The position numbers and the translations under genes were made by a program. Shown here piece after piece: positions 11,641-23,299 of a DNA stretch of 64,000 nucleotides (position 1 is the first letter of the stretch; each line of letters opens with the position of its first letter). Below the pieces are notes generated by a model. The model did not search any database, was not told the origin of the DNA, and saw only the letters and a program-made list of their open reading frames with translations. The DNA is from Circinella minor (taxonomy: Eukaryota; Mucoromycota; Mucoromycetes; Mucorales; Lichtheimiaceae). The stretch is taken from assembly GCA_016758965.1 (NCBI GenBank), contig JAEPRB010000027.1:229482-293481 (forward strand). The letters run 5' to 3'.

Positions 11641-12703
11641 ACCGATATAAATTTGCTCGAGAAGTTTATTTTGAATTAAGTAGACAATAAGCTAACTGGT
11701 TGCAATTTAAAACGTTTTAACAAACTTTAACAATATGTCTTTTTCTAACTTCGGTATAGTTCAAGTTTATCCATTATTTAACACATACGTAACAAGTATA
11801 AAAAGTTCATCAATAAGTCATTATTTTCAACAGGTTTAACAAGTTTCTCTACCATATTGTAGATGTAGTATATGACAACCGAAAATAATACATACATTTC
11901 TTGTGATGTCATTTTTATGTCCGGTCTTGTAATATAATTCTTGAATAAATAGATTGTACATATTTTGAGAGAATTGGTATAACATTAAATATTGTAAACC
12001 AAAAGGGGGTACATGGAAATAATTTTATTAATGTAAATTTTGCATATATATCCATTTCGATATTTATCAAAACCCGTTAGACGAATCATAATAAACCAAG
12101 ATCTCATTGTCCAAATCAGCCCTTATAAGACTATCATGTAGAGATATTCCTTCATAAAAAAATATAATGAAACAATTGACGCGATGAAAACGGTATTATG
12201 TTTCCCTGGCATAAAATTGGTTAGGTGAGAGATTGTATTATAATAAATGGTATAGAGATCACCCCTATTAAAATTGTTAGTATCTACTTGAGCGTTTTAC
12301 TTAATTTAGACATTTGTTTATTTTTTTCTTATAATAGTTGTCAACAAAAAGTACTTTATGATTTCGGTGTATGTATATTAGGCTAGCAACATATCTTCAT
12401 TTCAATAAAAAATATAAACATAAAATAGTTATCTTGTATTTAAGCGCTATATATAATACCTGTGATATACGCAGGTCATCGTAATAATGATAACGCATGG
12501 TTTTAGTGTAACACTGCAGGAGTTTGATGATAACCTGGGGCAGTTACCGAAAACCGATGAGGTTTTTTTTATCACACATTTCAACTCTTTTTTTTTCCCG
12601 CCAACTTATTTATTCTTTTTTTTTTTTCTGACTTTCTTTTTCCTTCTTTCAGTTATTTTGTTTTTTATCTTTGAGTGTTTCAAAAATCACAGAAAAAAAA
12701 ATA
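11641..12703. other. Gene-free stretch and leader of the next gene
   Basis: About 1 kb with no gene. The last 150 bp (12560-12700) are strongly T/C-rich, as in the 5' leaders of other genes here, and probably form the 5' UTR of the gene starting at 12704. Open frames there begin at non-ATG codons or overlap the leader. Confidence 0.6.
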
Positions 12704-15700
12704 ATGCGAAAACTCTTCGCCTCTAATAAGAAGGCCAAGAAAAAGCCTGGTGATTATAAAGTGCCAGTGCCAATGGTGGGAGGTATTCTGAACGCAAAAT
12801 TAACAGAAGCTCAGATCGATGCCATTATTACTGGTCGCAATAATAATAATAATAATATTTCTTCTTCTTCAGACGATCAACCACAGCAAAGAAAACCATC
12901 TTCTTCCGTTTCAACAGAAACACGCTCTCGAACCAATAGACAACAAAGAAGACAACAACAAGAAGATCCTATACCTGCACGACCTATTAGTTCGCCTCCT
13001 ATTTTAGTTATGCCAAAACCAAGACGCCCTTTACGCCAAGCCGAATCGGTATTACGTAGCCAAGAATTTGACAAGACACAAATCGAATCAAGTAGTGGTG
13101 AATCAGAACAGCATGAAGACGATGAGGATGGATATATTGAAGAGTTTCAAAATGATCAGCAAGGAATAAATCAAGATATGATGGAAGTTCATCAAGTTAT
13201 GGTACTTTGGCCAGAAAACTGGACAGATCTTAGATCATCGACAACAAAAACAATACATGGTAGTAATAGTAATAATAATTCAACAAAAAGGATAATGGCT
13301 AATACAGAAGAAGAACATGAAACAACAACTACATCAGCGGTGCCACTTTTATCAAATAAGCTTCAACGAGAACAGTTGTTGGCTGCACCGGAAGATGATT
13401 CACCTCAACAGCAGCTGCGACGATTTGTGGAAGAAGCTTTAATCAATAATAACAAAAAAGAAAATAAAACAGATTATGCACTTTCTTCCGCAGTTGATAA
13501 TGGTATTTTTGATTTTTTTTGTTATATCTGAAAGTGGCAACAGTGATAAAAAATAATAATTTATTATTATGTATATAGAAGTGACAGCAACAACAGTTGA
13601 ACCAACAGGATCAATATCAACAACTATAACGGCAGCGGCAGCGGCGGCAGCAATGTTACAAAATATCAACGATGATGAACAACAAAGAGTTGTATCCGTC
13701 ACCAGTAGTAGTGAGGATTCTAATTTACAATATGATTCGGCGCGACAGTCGCCCCTTGCATCTGTTTCAAGTGACCGAACACCCGATCATACGTCTATGG
13801 ACATGTTAAAAAAACAGTTGTCTCAGATATCTCATAAAAAGTCCCCCATTTCAAACACTATCTTGAGAAGTGATGCGTTGCTTATCATTGATGACGATGA
13901 CGAAGAAGTAGATGCTAATAGCGACAAAAATGTTGATAATAAAAAAGATGGTATTATAACAACAGTTACTCCGAACTATAATCAGCCACAATCACAACAG
14001 CCTCATATACCACAACAGCACACATCCTCCGATACATCTACACCCAGACTTGTACAAAAATCCAAAGAGGATATTACTGTCGCACCTCAAAACAAAGATA
14101 TGAACAATAATGGTATTGTCACAGGTGGAGGTAGAGGGGGAGCAACAGAATCCAGTACATCATCCAATACCGTCAGCCCATTGTTACACGCAAAGATCAC
14201 CAGTACAGGGGTGCTTACCGTTCCGGAACCTGTTTCCGTAGTAGCGCCAAACACACAGCAACAACAATCATTCCAAAATAGGACAAGACAATGTGACGAC
14301 GACAACACCGCCAATGATATGCGATCCGAACATATATCACAGGAACGTAACTTTTATTATCAACAGCAGCAACAGCAATTTAATATGAGCTTAGAAACAT
14401 TAAGAAGACAAGTAGAATTTTTACATCAACAACAACAGTTGGAACGACAGCAATGGGAGAAAAAAGAATTACAACATCGAGAAAGAGAGGAACTTATGCT
14501 GAATAAAATTAATGAAACGCAGCTTCAACTTCAGCAAGCCTTGTTTAGCATGAATGCAGCAGCAGCAGGAAATACTAATATTACTACCGCCACTATGGCT
14601 CAAAATGATAACGACAGCAATAACGCTTTTGTTGTAACTAATAATAATAACAACAATACAGAAACAATGGCGGCAGGAATGCAGCACGTATATTCAACAC
14701 AACAGGAGCCGCAACAGCATATATCATCCCATCTTCAGCAGCAACAGCAACAGCAGACACCAATATCATTGAAAGGAAAAGATGTACGAGATAAAAAGGG
14801 TGCATTGTATCCGGAGCGGCAATCACTTCATGACGCATCATCATCATCAACAACTACACCGTCTATTCCATCGTGGGATTCCAAAAGACACCAACAGCAA
14901 CTTCGACCGGTAATTAAAATACGATCAAGATCGTCCGAAATGCCTAGATCGGCAACAAATTGGGAAAAGCAGCAAGGTGTCAATGACAACGAAAGTTGGA
15001 AACGGAACAGTACTGCCAGTGGTGGAGATGAAGCTGGTGATCTACTGGTACAGCAACAGCGCGAAAGTGTCAGTAATGACAATAGTAAAAGACAACGATC
15101 GCAACATTCTTCAACATTTGTAGATGGTTCTATGTCAGTTAAAAAAGGGGGTCACTCATCTCACCAATTATTTGTTGGTAGGAAAAGTCAAGGGACACAG
15201 AAGCATAGCAACAATTATCAACATCAACGCTCACAACAACAAAAATCGACTAATGCTCGAAAGCAGCAGAAGCGACACCAACATCTTCGAATACATAATA
15301 CTGATGGTTACTATAGTGATGAATCCTCTTCTCAAAATGAGGATGATATCTTACCTCATATTGAATTTCTTGGTGGTCAAAAAAGTCAAACAGGATCAGC
15401 GTCATCAGTGCCTATTTATAGTAAAAATTATTCATCGGTTGAAAATTCACCTCATGGTAGTAATGTATCGGCTAAAAGTGATGGATTACTTTCAGGGAGA
15501 AATAATCATCATCATCACCACTATCGATCTAATAGTCGTCGTCAACGATCCAGAAGTTACTCTGCACCTGAGTCACCACACGGATATCATTCAGCAGTTG
15601 AAGAAGAAGGAGATGACGAGGAGGAAGAGAAAGAAGAAATGTATTTAAATTATCGACAGCAAGGTAATAACCATCATCGTCCACAACGTAGACCAGAACA

Positions 15701-16502
15701 CAGCGGTGATAATAGTCCTAGACAACAACACCAACGACAGAATCGTTGGTCTAGACATTCTTCATCAAGGAATAATAGTCGACATAATAGTCCAACTTTA
15801 ATGTACGATCCACCATATCCATCAGGACGATTGCCACCACAGCATCATCATCATCATTTAGCTGCACCTTTTCATCCACCGAATTCTCGACGGAGTCGCA
15901 GTAGTAGTACAAGTAGAAGACGAGATAGTCAAAGAATGATGGATCTTTTGGATGATGAATTATACTTTTTTGGTATACCTCCTCCTCATCCTCCACCACC
16001 GCCGCCTCATGTAGCACGTTTACCGCGTAACATGCATCCTCATCATCACCATCACCCTCGGCATCCACCGCCTTATACAGACGATTGGACTATACCACCA
16101 CCACCACCGGGTACAGGAAATGGATGGCCAGCAGGTCCGCCTTCTTACCGTGTCCCCCCTCCTGGTGGGCCACCTTCATTTAGTTCAGCTGCTCCACCAG
16201 ATAATTATCCAGAGCCTGCTAATCTGTCAGATGGACCACCACCACCAGTACCACCATTGCCTGGATTATCTGGACAACCTGGATTATATCGTCAATATTC
16301 AAACCGTGGTCTCCCGACTGGTGTTAGTAATGGTAACGGTGGAGGGCCATCTTCTCAGCAGCAGCAGCAGCAGCAGCATCAACAACAGACATTTCCGCCA
16401 TCTGTACGAAATCAACCAAGGATGAATCCTGCAGCAGCGGCTGCAGCAATGTACCATCAACAAGCCATGGAAGGACATCCTCCTTCAATGGGTTTTCGGT
16501 AG
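12704..16502 (+). CDS. Large Q/N/S/H/P-rich low-complexity protein, unknown function
   Basis: I do not recognise this protein. Two exons, 12704-13502 and 13579-16502 (76-bp intron ending TATATAG, GAT AAT G|AA), give 1240 residues. The start is the first ATG in frame (MRKLFASNKKAKKKPGDYK), after a T-rich leader. The most protein-like part is the basic N-terminus (about residues 1-50, including VPMVGGILNAKLTEAQIDAI). Then come polyN and polyQ tracts, an Ala run, a predicted coiled coil (about 525-590, heptad-like with LRRQVEFL and REREELML), an Arg/Ser-rich section with His runs, an acidic stretch and a Pro/His-rich C-terminal third ending in polyQ and polyA. The composition suggests an intrinsically disordered scaffold or a nuclear or RNA-related protein; that is inference only. 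No membrane segment or enzyme motif is seen. Confidence 0.85.
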
Positions 16503-16735
16503 CATATTTACATGATATACATTATATATAATTAATTTATACCTTTTCTTTTTGTTCTTTTTGTTGAATTTGTGTACATATATTTTTTTGTATATAATAT
16601 CCCCTCTCACTTTTCTTTTTTATATTCATAACAACATTAAACTTGTCTATATTCACATGTCTATTTTTTTTCCTTTAAGGAAGGAGATGGGGGCGGGGAA
16701 TAATTACATGTTTATTAATATTAATATTGTTTGTA
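16503..16735. other. Convergent 3' flanks
   Basis: Short T-rich interval between the stop of the low-complexity protein gene (+) and the stop of the syntaxin gene (-). No separate feature seen. Confidence 0.6.
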
Positions 16736-18285
16736 TTACATAATTAAGGTAAATAACAAAAAGAAAAGAATAATTGTAGCAAAAATCTTGATCATTAACC
16801 ATCGATTTGAACTGATATTTGTATAATATTTTAATAATTCTCTTTGAGCTCCCATTACGTTCATTTCAATATCTTCTGTATTTTGATCAATTCTAATATA
16901 GAGTTAAACAATAACGCTATTCAGTTTTTTTTTTCTTTTTTTTCCCAATCCATTCGATCAAGTCAATTCAAAAACCTTAAAGAATAAAAATCAATCTTTA
17001 AATTATAACATACCGTTGTACACTTTCTCGTTGTTCTGCTACCATCGTAGCCAATTGTTGAAAAATACCACCCAATTCAGCAATAGTACTCTCAATACTT
17101 TCTATAGCTGTGGATCTATGCTCAATATAACGATCTTGTTCTGCTAGCATTAATTGTTGTTGTTGTTGCTGTTGTTCGGGTGTAATCATGGGAATACCCA
17201 ACGATAATGTGGAATCAGTTTCTTCATGTTGTGGTTGATATCCTCCTTGTGCTAATAAAGCTGAATTACTATTATTATTTGTTGCAGTTGAAGAAGATGG
17301 ATCATATTGTTGTTGTTGTTGGGGCGGAGAATCGGCATTTCCACGACGTCGCGATTTCAGTAATGGTGAACTCACTAAATAAATAAATAATTTGATCCAA
17401 TTTAATACAATGCAGATAAATAATAATCAATTATAATAAAATCTCCTTTACCAAATGATTGTTCTGCGTTTTGTTCTGCAGTAGAAAATAAGAATTGATC
17501 CCGTTTGTCCTTAGACATTTTCATATTCTACATATGCGATATTATTCGTTTCAAATAGCTTTTTCTTTTTTGTTGATTTTATCCGATCCAAAGAAATAAC
17601 TACTAACCTCGGTTCTAATTTCTAATACATCTTTAAAATTCATTGAAGTATCGGCCAATTTACTTTGTAAAGAGACGACTACATTAGAAGTATGTTCAGT
17701 TGCTTGTTTGGAAGGGTGTCGTTGACCTTTGGTATATTCTTGAAGCATAGCAATTTGTTTGTTCAACTTGGCAATATCTTGTTTGATAATAAACGTCAAC
17801 TCCTATTTTGATTTATATTCGTTAACTGATTCCCCTTTTTTCTTTCTTTCCTTCATACACTTTCTTTTATATATAAAAAAACAAAGCGCTAATAACAGCT
17901 TACTCCAATTTCGACAGGTTTATCGTCAAATAAAGTCTTACGTTTGGCCACTAATTATAACAGTAATAAACGATCAGTTCTTTTTTTCTTTTTTAACCAA
18001 TAATAATATGATAATAATAATCAAAGGTTGTGCTTAATTCCATTATTTACATTTCGTTAATTTTTCTAGTTTTCCTGCCGTGTTAGTAATATTACGACTA
18101 ATTTCACCCGCCATCAATGAAAATTCTGACCGAGAGTGATGCGTTGGTTTCTTATTATTTGATGAAGAATTGAACTTTGGTGATGAAAGTAGTGAACGAC
18201 GTTCCAAAGTACTAGAAGCAGTATTTCTGGAACGTATACGATCCACCATGGAGTGGAATTCATTGGTACGATCCTTAAATGACAT
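16736..18285 (-). CDS. SED5: Syntaxin-5/Sed5 Qa-SNARE
   Basis: Qa-SNARE for ER-Golgi and intra-Golgi fusion. Six exons, 18051-18285, 17904-17950, 17608-17802, 17452-17527, 17014-17374 and 16736-16892, give 356 residues, and every junction keeps phase. Family text is rebuilt across introns: N-terminal KDRTNEF (Sly1-binding type peptide), LAKRKTLFDDKPVEI and DVLEIRTENMKM (Habc region), then the SNARE motif from about LMLAEQDRYIEHRSTAIESI through FQQLATMVAEQRESVQRID, and a single C-terminal anchor (about residues 333-355) after SSNRWLMIKIF. The last exon, holding the end of the SNARE helix and the membrane anchor, is easy to miss because it is short. Odd: a polyQ/polyN insert lies between Habc and the SNARE motif. 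High confidence. Confidence 0.97.
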
Positions 18286-18550
18286 TTGCTGAATTAACTA
18301 GTCAAAGAATTTGTATATAAAAATGGGGTTAGAGAAATTAAAAAATATATATACGTGGCGAGTAATAAGATAAAGGGAGAAGATTCAGTCTAATTTTTGT
18401 GCTCTTTAATTGAAGCCAGTAAATTTTAGTCCTTCCTAATTTGGTGAGTTTTTGACAAAAACAAACCCACTTGGCATAATAATAATTGTTTTTCTTTTCT
18501 TTTTTTTTCACAATTCACTCACACTCAGTCATTTAGTATACTCAACAACC
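18286..18550. other. Syntaxin promoter region
   Basis: 265 bp between the syntaxin ATG (-) and the start of the F-box pseudogene. T-rich; no distinct motif claimed. Confidence 0.5.
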
Positions 18551-20110
18551 ATGGAAGCTCCAGTTCCACTATTTAAAAATAATATTATTATATAACCACT
18601 AAATGACATTCATACCCATTTGACTTTGACTGATTTAAATCTCACAGAACCACAAAGAGTTTTTGATCAGGGAAAACGCGCACCGTTCTCAGCAAATAAG
18701 AAACAACAAGCAAATCAATCATATTCTACAGTTTTAAATCTTTTGCACTACAAATTGAAACAATTATACTTTCATACAGAGCTGTTACACAGGTAAAAAA
18801 TAAGCAGCTATCAAAAAATACCTATAAAGCAAAACAAAGGTATCTTGACAACGAAGATAGTATAATGATGATCACCACTCAATATGGATGCAGGGACGTT
18901 CAAATAACCACTACTTGCTACCATCATTTCACTTCACTAGCATAACCCACGAAAATATTTATTATGATACATGAATGCACCCAACAACAATTTGTAGGAA
19001 GTTTGTTCTGAACACAAATTATTATTTGAGACCCGGATTAATGGCTTTTGTACTGCAATCAATCGACAAAACCAATGTACAGTTGAACCCCGTTTTTTGC
19101 ACAGGTGGTATTTGGCTCGAAAGTAGTGCAAAAACTGGGTGTGTGCAAAAAGTGGGGTTGAAAACATAGAAAAATCAAAGTGGGATTGTGACCAAAAGGT
19201 GTGCAAAAGGAGGGGGTGTGCAAAAATCGAGGGTGCAAAAAGCGGGGTTTTACTGTATTATACAAGAGTTACCATTTAAATTAACATCAGCCATTATTAC
19301 TTTTATCTCGTTTTCAAGTCAAGGACAACTTATGTTCACATGTCGGTCCTGGTATAAATCCATACTGAATGACTGACCTCAAATGTGGGTATGTTTCGAT
19401 ACGAGTGATGCTGCTAAATACAATCAGGTTTTAGTGATGTAAAATAAATAGCATTTGGTGCATTAAATAACACAATTACAAGTGGAATTCCAGCACTTTT
19501 TCATGTAAAAAATACGTACAAATATTTCGCTATTACTGATGCCCTTGGTGGGAGAAAAAGAAGCTATAACTTTAATCTTGATTAAGCTGAATCGATTAAA
19601 AAATACATTGCAGAAATGATGGTGAGGTTTATCCCCAAATACCCAAGGAATATGGATATACTGGATATTAACAATATGAACATTGACGATCAAGATGAAT
19701 TATGTATGATATTGAAGAAATTCAACCATTCAAAGCTAAAAACTTGAAATATGAAATGGCCAGTAGTATTTCATACTGTTATGAAAGAAAAATTGATAGC
19801 ATTGGCATCATTACATAGTCTAGAACACCCAAAGATTATATTGGGTTCAGACAGTCATTTAATAAACCCAAAATATTCAGACTGCTTGACGAACGTCAGA
19901 AAATATTTAATTTATTTAGTCAACAAATCAGATAGAGATGAGTATATATGTGCCTGTAAACGTCCTGCTTCTTCGTCAAACCAACAGGAAGAGATAAAAA
20001 ATTTACACAAAAAAAATTCAATGGCGGATAAATTATATTATTACAAAAGTAATCATAGTATTGAAGATATATACTTTTAATAATGCGAACGTAATCATGT
20101 CATGAAGGAT
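18551..20110 (+). pseudogene. Decayed tandem copy of the adjacent TPR/F-box/LRR gene
   Basis: Translated pieces follow the order of the intact gene at 20503-23299 but with frameshifts, stops and a large internal loss. About 18650-18790 matches the TPR region (FDQGKRAPFSANKKQQANQ versus FNQGKRAFASHNYQQAIQ). About 19266-19372 matches the F-box (FSSQGQLMFTCRSWYKSIL versus WSSRGQLALTCRFWYKFIL). About 19600-20090 matches the end of the LRR region and the C-terminus (EKLIALASLHSLE, SIEDIYF). Most of the LRR segment is missing. A MITE interrupts it at 19080-19255, just before the F-box. Several stops lie outside the MITE, so it is a true relic and not only an insertional mutant. Confidence 0.88.
19080..19255. 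mobile_element. MITE copy 2, inside the F-box pseudogene
   Basis: 176-bp element with TA on both sides (19078-19079 and 19256-19257) and the same inverted ends as copy 1 (CAGTTGAACCCCG.../CAGTAAAACCCCG...). It is 17 bp longer than copy 1 because an internal GTGTGCAAAAGGAGGGG-type unit is present in addition. The host reading frame resumes across the site if the element and one TA are ignored, which fixes its borders exactly. Confidence 0.93.
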
Positions 20111-20502
20111 CGAGAGCATCGAGTTATTATCAAGAGAACAATATGATGAAATTATCTTGATACAATCCTCATGCTATCATCCCGTGTAGTTTCTATTTTT
20201 ATTACGTATAATTATTACGTATGTAGGTACCATATACACTGTGCTACTTTTAATGTACCAGATATTGCGAAAACATCACAAGACTTTGGGTCTAAAAGAT
20301 TTAAATTTGGATTTTCATTGTTCTAACATTTTTTTCTCATAGACCAATCACGATAACGACCTGGTTACACAGGTGGACTTTTCGCATAAGATGCTTCCGT
20401 TACCCCCCAAACTCTTATTTATCAATATGGATTTATGGTCAATATTCTTTCTCTCAATTTTTTTTATTATACTTTACAACTTGACACGCATATATCATTG
20501 CT
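20111..20502. other. Intergenic upstream of TPR/F-box gene
   Basis: About 390 bp between pseudogene and intact gene, probably holding the promoter of the latter. A T-rich leader precedes the ATG. Nothing else seen. Confidence 0.5.
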
Positions 20503-23299
20503 ATGACAGCTATATCAAACACTACAGCAAACTTCATATTTCCGTTAACGGAAACTCATTCATATTTAACTTTGACCCATTTAAATTTAACTGCGATCAA
20601 CAATGCTTTTAATCAAGGAAAACGAGCATTCGCTTCACATAATTACCAACAGGCAATTCAATCTTACACCATTGCCCTCAATCACTTATATGACGATCTT
20701 GAGTCTACTATACTTTTACATCGCGCCGTTGCAAACGAAAAATTATGCAACTATCAACCAGCAATAGATGACTGCATAAAAATCAAAAACCGAACAAGAG
20801 ACAATAATCCAGATGTGTATTGGGTCACTGCTAATATCTTATTAGGTCAGGGAAAATTGAAACAAGCGGCCACTATATATAAGAAAGGATTGAATAATCT
20901 ATCTGGACATCACAGGAAGCAATTTGAAAAACGATACCACGATGTTGTTGCAGCACAAATTGATCATAACCAATGGTTGGCACGATTATTGCCATACGAA
21001 GTACTTACTTCTATTTTGTTGTTACTTCCTTGGTCTTCTCGAGGTCAGCTTGCACTGACCTGTCGCTTTTGGTACAAATTTATATTGAAGGGATGGTCAG
21101 AAATGTGGTCGTGTATTGATCCAGTGCATATGATGCTGCATCATCCCCGTGCAATATATCAACTTTTGGATCTAGTACAATCACATCAAGTTCGTAAAGT
21201 AAAAATTAATTTGTGTGGATTATATTTGCGTGCGGATAAAGAAGATAATGAAACTATTAATAAAATACCAAAACTCTACGGTATGGGTGATCTTTCACAA
21301 TTGATATTAAAAACTATTTTAAAGCAAAATTGGAACAAGATAAAATATTTAGGTAACTATTTAAAGTCTGGGATATGGGAATAAATAGCTATTTTTTTAG
21401 AATCGTTCAAAATAGAATTATGAGAATATTTTTTTTTTTTGAATCTGATGTACTTTTATTATAATTTATTATTATTTTATAAAAGAGATCTCTCCATTAA
21501 ATAATGATCAATTACGAAGTGTTTTACAAGTTAACAAGGATTCAATTAAGCACTTGACGTTACATCATCAAACTAATAACAACCATTGCTCTCCAGAAGA
21601 AATGCTAATTGACGTCACACAAACATGTTCCCATCTCTCTACTGTTGTCCATAATGTTTCTGGTAACGAAATTCATATTCAAAATATCAAGACCATACTA
21701 TCGAATGCGCCATCTAGCAGTAATTTACATCTGACCAAACTTATTCTACGTTGCAAAATAACACTTGAATCTTTAATTCATATTTTTAAGCGTGCCTTAT
21801 ACTTGAACTTTCTTGAACTCCAGAATCATGAATTGGATCATGCTGGCGTTTTAAAGATAATTTATGAACATTGTCCTCGATTACAAACATTGTCATATTT
21901 CGGAAAACCTCATTATTGTACTGGCTCGTTGTCTGCCACATACACGTATTCTACAATAGCAAAAAGCAGCAACAATAATAATAACATTACGCTATTAGTT
22001 ACCAATACATCAAGCTATAATTATCGTAGTAGTAGTGGGAGTTATAGTCTGAAGTTTTTGACAATATCAATCAAAATGGATCGAGCTGATCAAGAACTAG
22101 ATCGGGCAATCCAGCTATTCTTGGAAAGAGATTGCTCCAGCTTACAAGTTCTAACACTTGATTGGAAACCACACCATGCAACGCCATTATCATTACCACT
22201 ATTATCTTTATTGGAGAATAAAAGAACAACATTTGTAAAACATTGCTTTTGCCTTTTGCAACTACGGAAAGTAACACTTGAGTGCGAAGCAACTACATAC
22301 TCTAGTAAAACCACCACATCATTATCAGCAACAGCGCCAGCATCGTCGCCATTAACATTATCATTACCATCACAAAATCACACTCAACAATGGCTTTCCC
22401 AGTTCATATCGTTATGTCCCAATCTTCAAGAGGTCGAGCTAAGATGTACTTATTATTATTTTGAAGATGGTAAAATTTATAGTGTATTACGAAAATTAAA
22501 ACATCTTGAACGGCTTACACTTGATTTTTGTTTATGCAATTATCGTAGTTCAGCGGCTACTAATAGTATTAAGTCACAACAAAGCCAAGAAAATGTTGCA
22601 GAAGCTATAACATCAACAAATGGAATATCAACATTATTTTCGCATCAACAACACCAGAGTTCGAATCTTCGCTATCTTAAAATCATGCACCGCAATCGAC
22701 ATACTTATCGCTCTCTCGGTAACATGCTTTCTGGTTCTGTTGTAGATATGGTATCATGCATAAAAAAATACAACGTTCGGCTTTGCGAATTGGATATTTC
22801 AAATATTGAATTTGAATCTACTGATCAACTTGTTGCTATTTTGGAGGATTTAAAGGAGTGTCGTGGACTAAATACATTAAAGATAAGATGGCCTACCTGT
22901 CGTTGCGTATGTGAAAAGGAATTGATAGCCTTGTCATCGTTACAAGACCTTGAAGATTTGGAGATTTTTGCTTGGTATACAGTATTTAGCAAGCCCACAT
23001 TAATGCGTCTTTTTGAATTACGTCAAAAAGGTGGGGTCCGATTTTTTATTGTTAAAATTAGTATGAATGATGGTCAGTATTTGAGTGGTCATAAACGATT
23101 CACTTCACCATTATCATCATCATCATCATCATCACCGATGGGCAGCAGTCAAGTGGAACAAGAAAAACAAAATTATCCACAATGTCTTCATAAAAAATAT
23201 TCAATTTATGATAAGTCTGTATACCGCAAAGAAGATAAGATCGAAGATATCTATTGCAAAGAATGTAACAGTGGGCATCAATGGCGAATATTAACATAG
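20503..23299 (+). CDS. TPR / F-box / leucine-rich-repeat protein (Pof3/Dia2-like architecture)
   Basis: Probable substrate adaptor of an SCF ubiquitin ligase. Exons 20503-21352 and 21486-23299 (133-bp intron; the join makes GAG, KYL-EISPLNND) give 887 residues. Domain order: tetratricopeptide repeats (about 28-130, e.g. NQGKRAFASHNYQQAIQSYT), F-box (about 160-205, LLPYEVLTSILLLLPWSSRG and LTCRFWYKF), then degenerate leucine-rich repeats to about residue 800 and a low-complexity Ser/Gln tail. TPR-F-box-LRR is the layout of S. pombe Pof3 and S. cerevisiae Dia2, which act in chromatin and replication control; the layout is what I see, orthology is not shown. A decayed tandem copy lies just upstream, so this belongs to a duplicating family. 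Start chosen as the first in-frame ATG; two earlier ATGs nearby are in other frames. Confidence 0.9.

Noticed and set aside
12487..12726. 79-codon frame just upstream of the 1240-residue protein
   Set aside because: Phe-rich translation of the T-rich leader in another frame.
13569..13578. ATG at 13569 as start of a separate 977-residue protein
   Set aside because: The ATG lies in the last bases of an intron (ATGTATATAG); splicing 13502 to 13579 joins both frames in phase into one protein.
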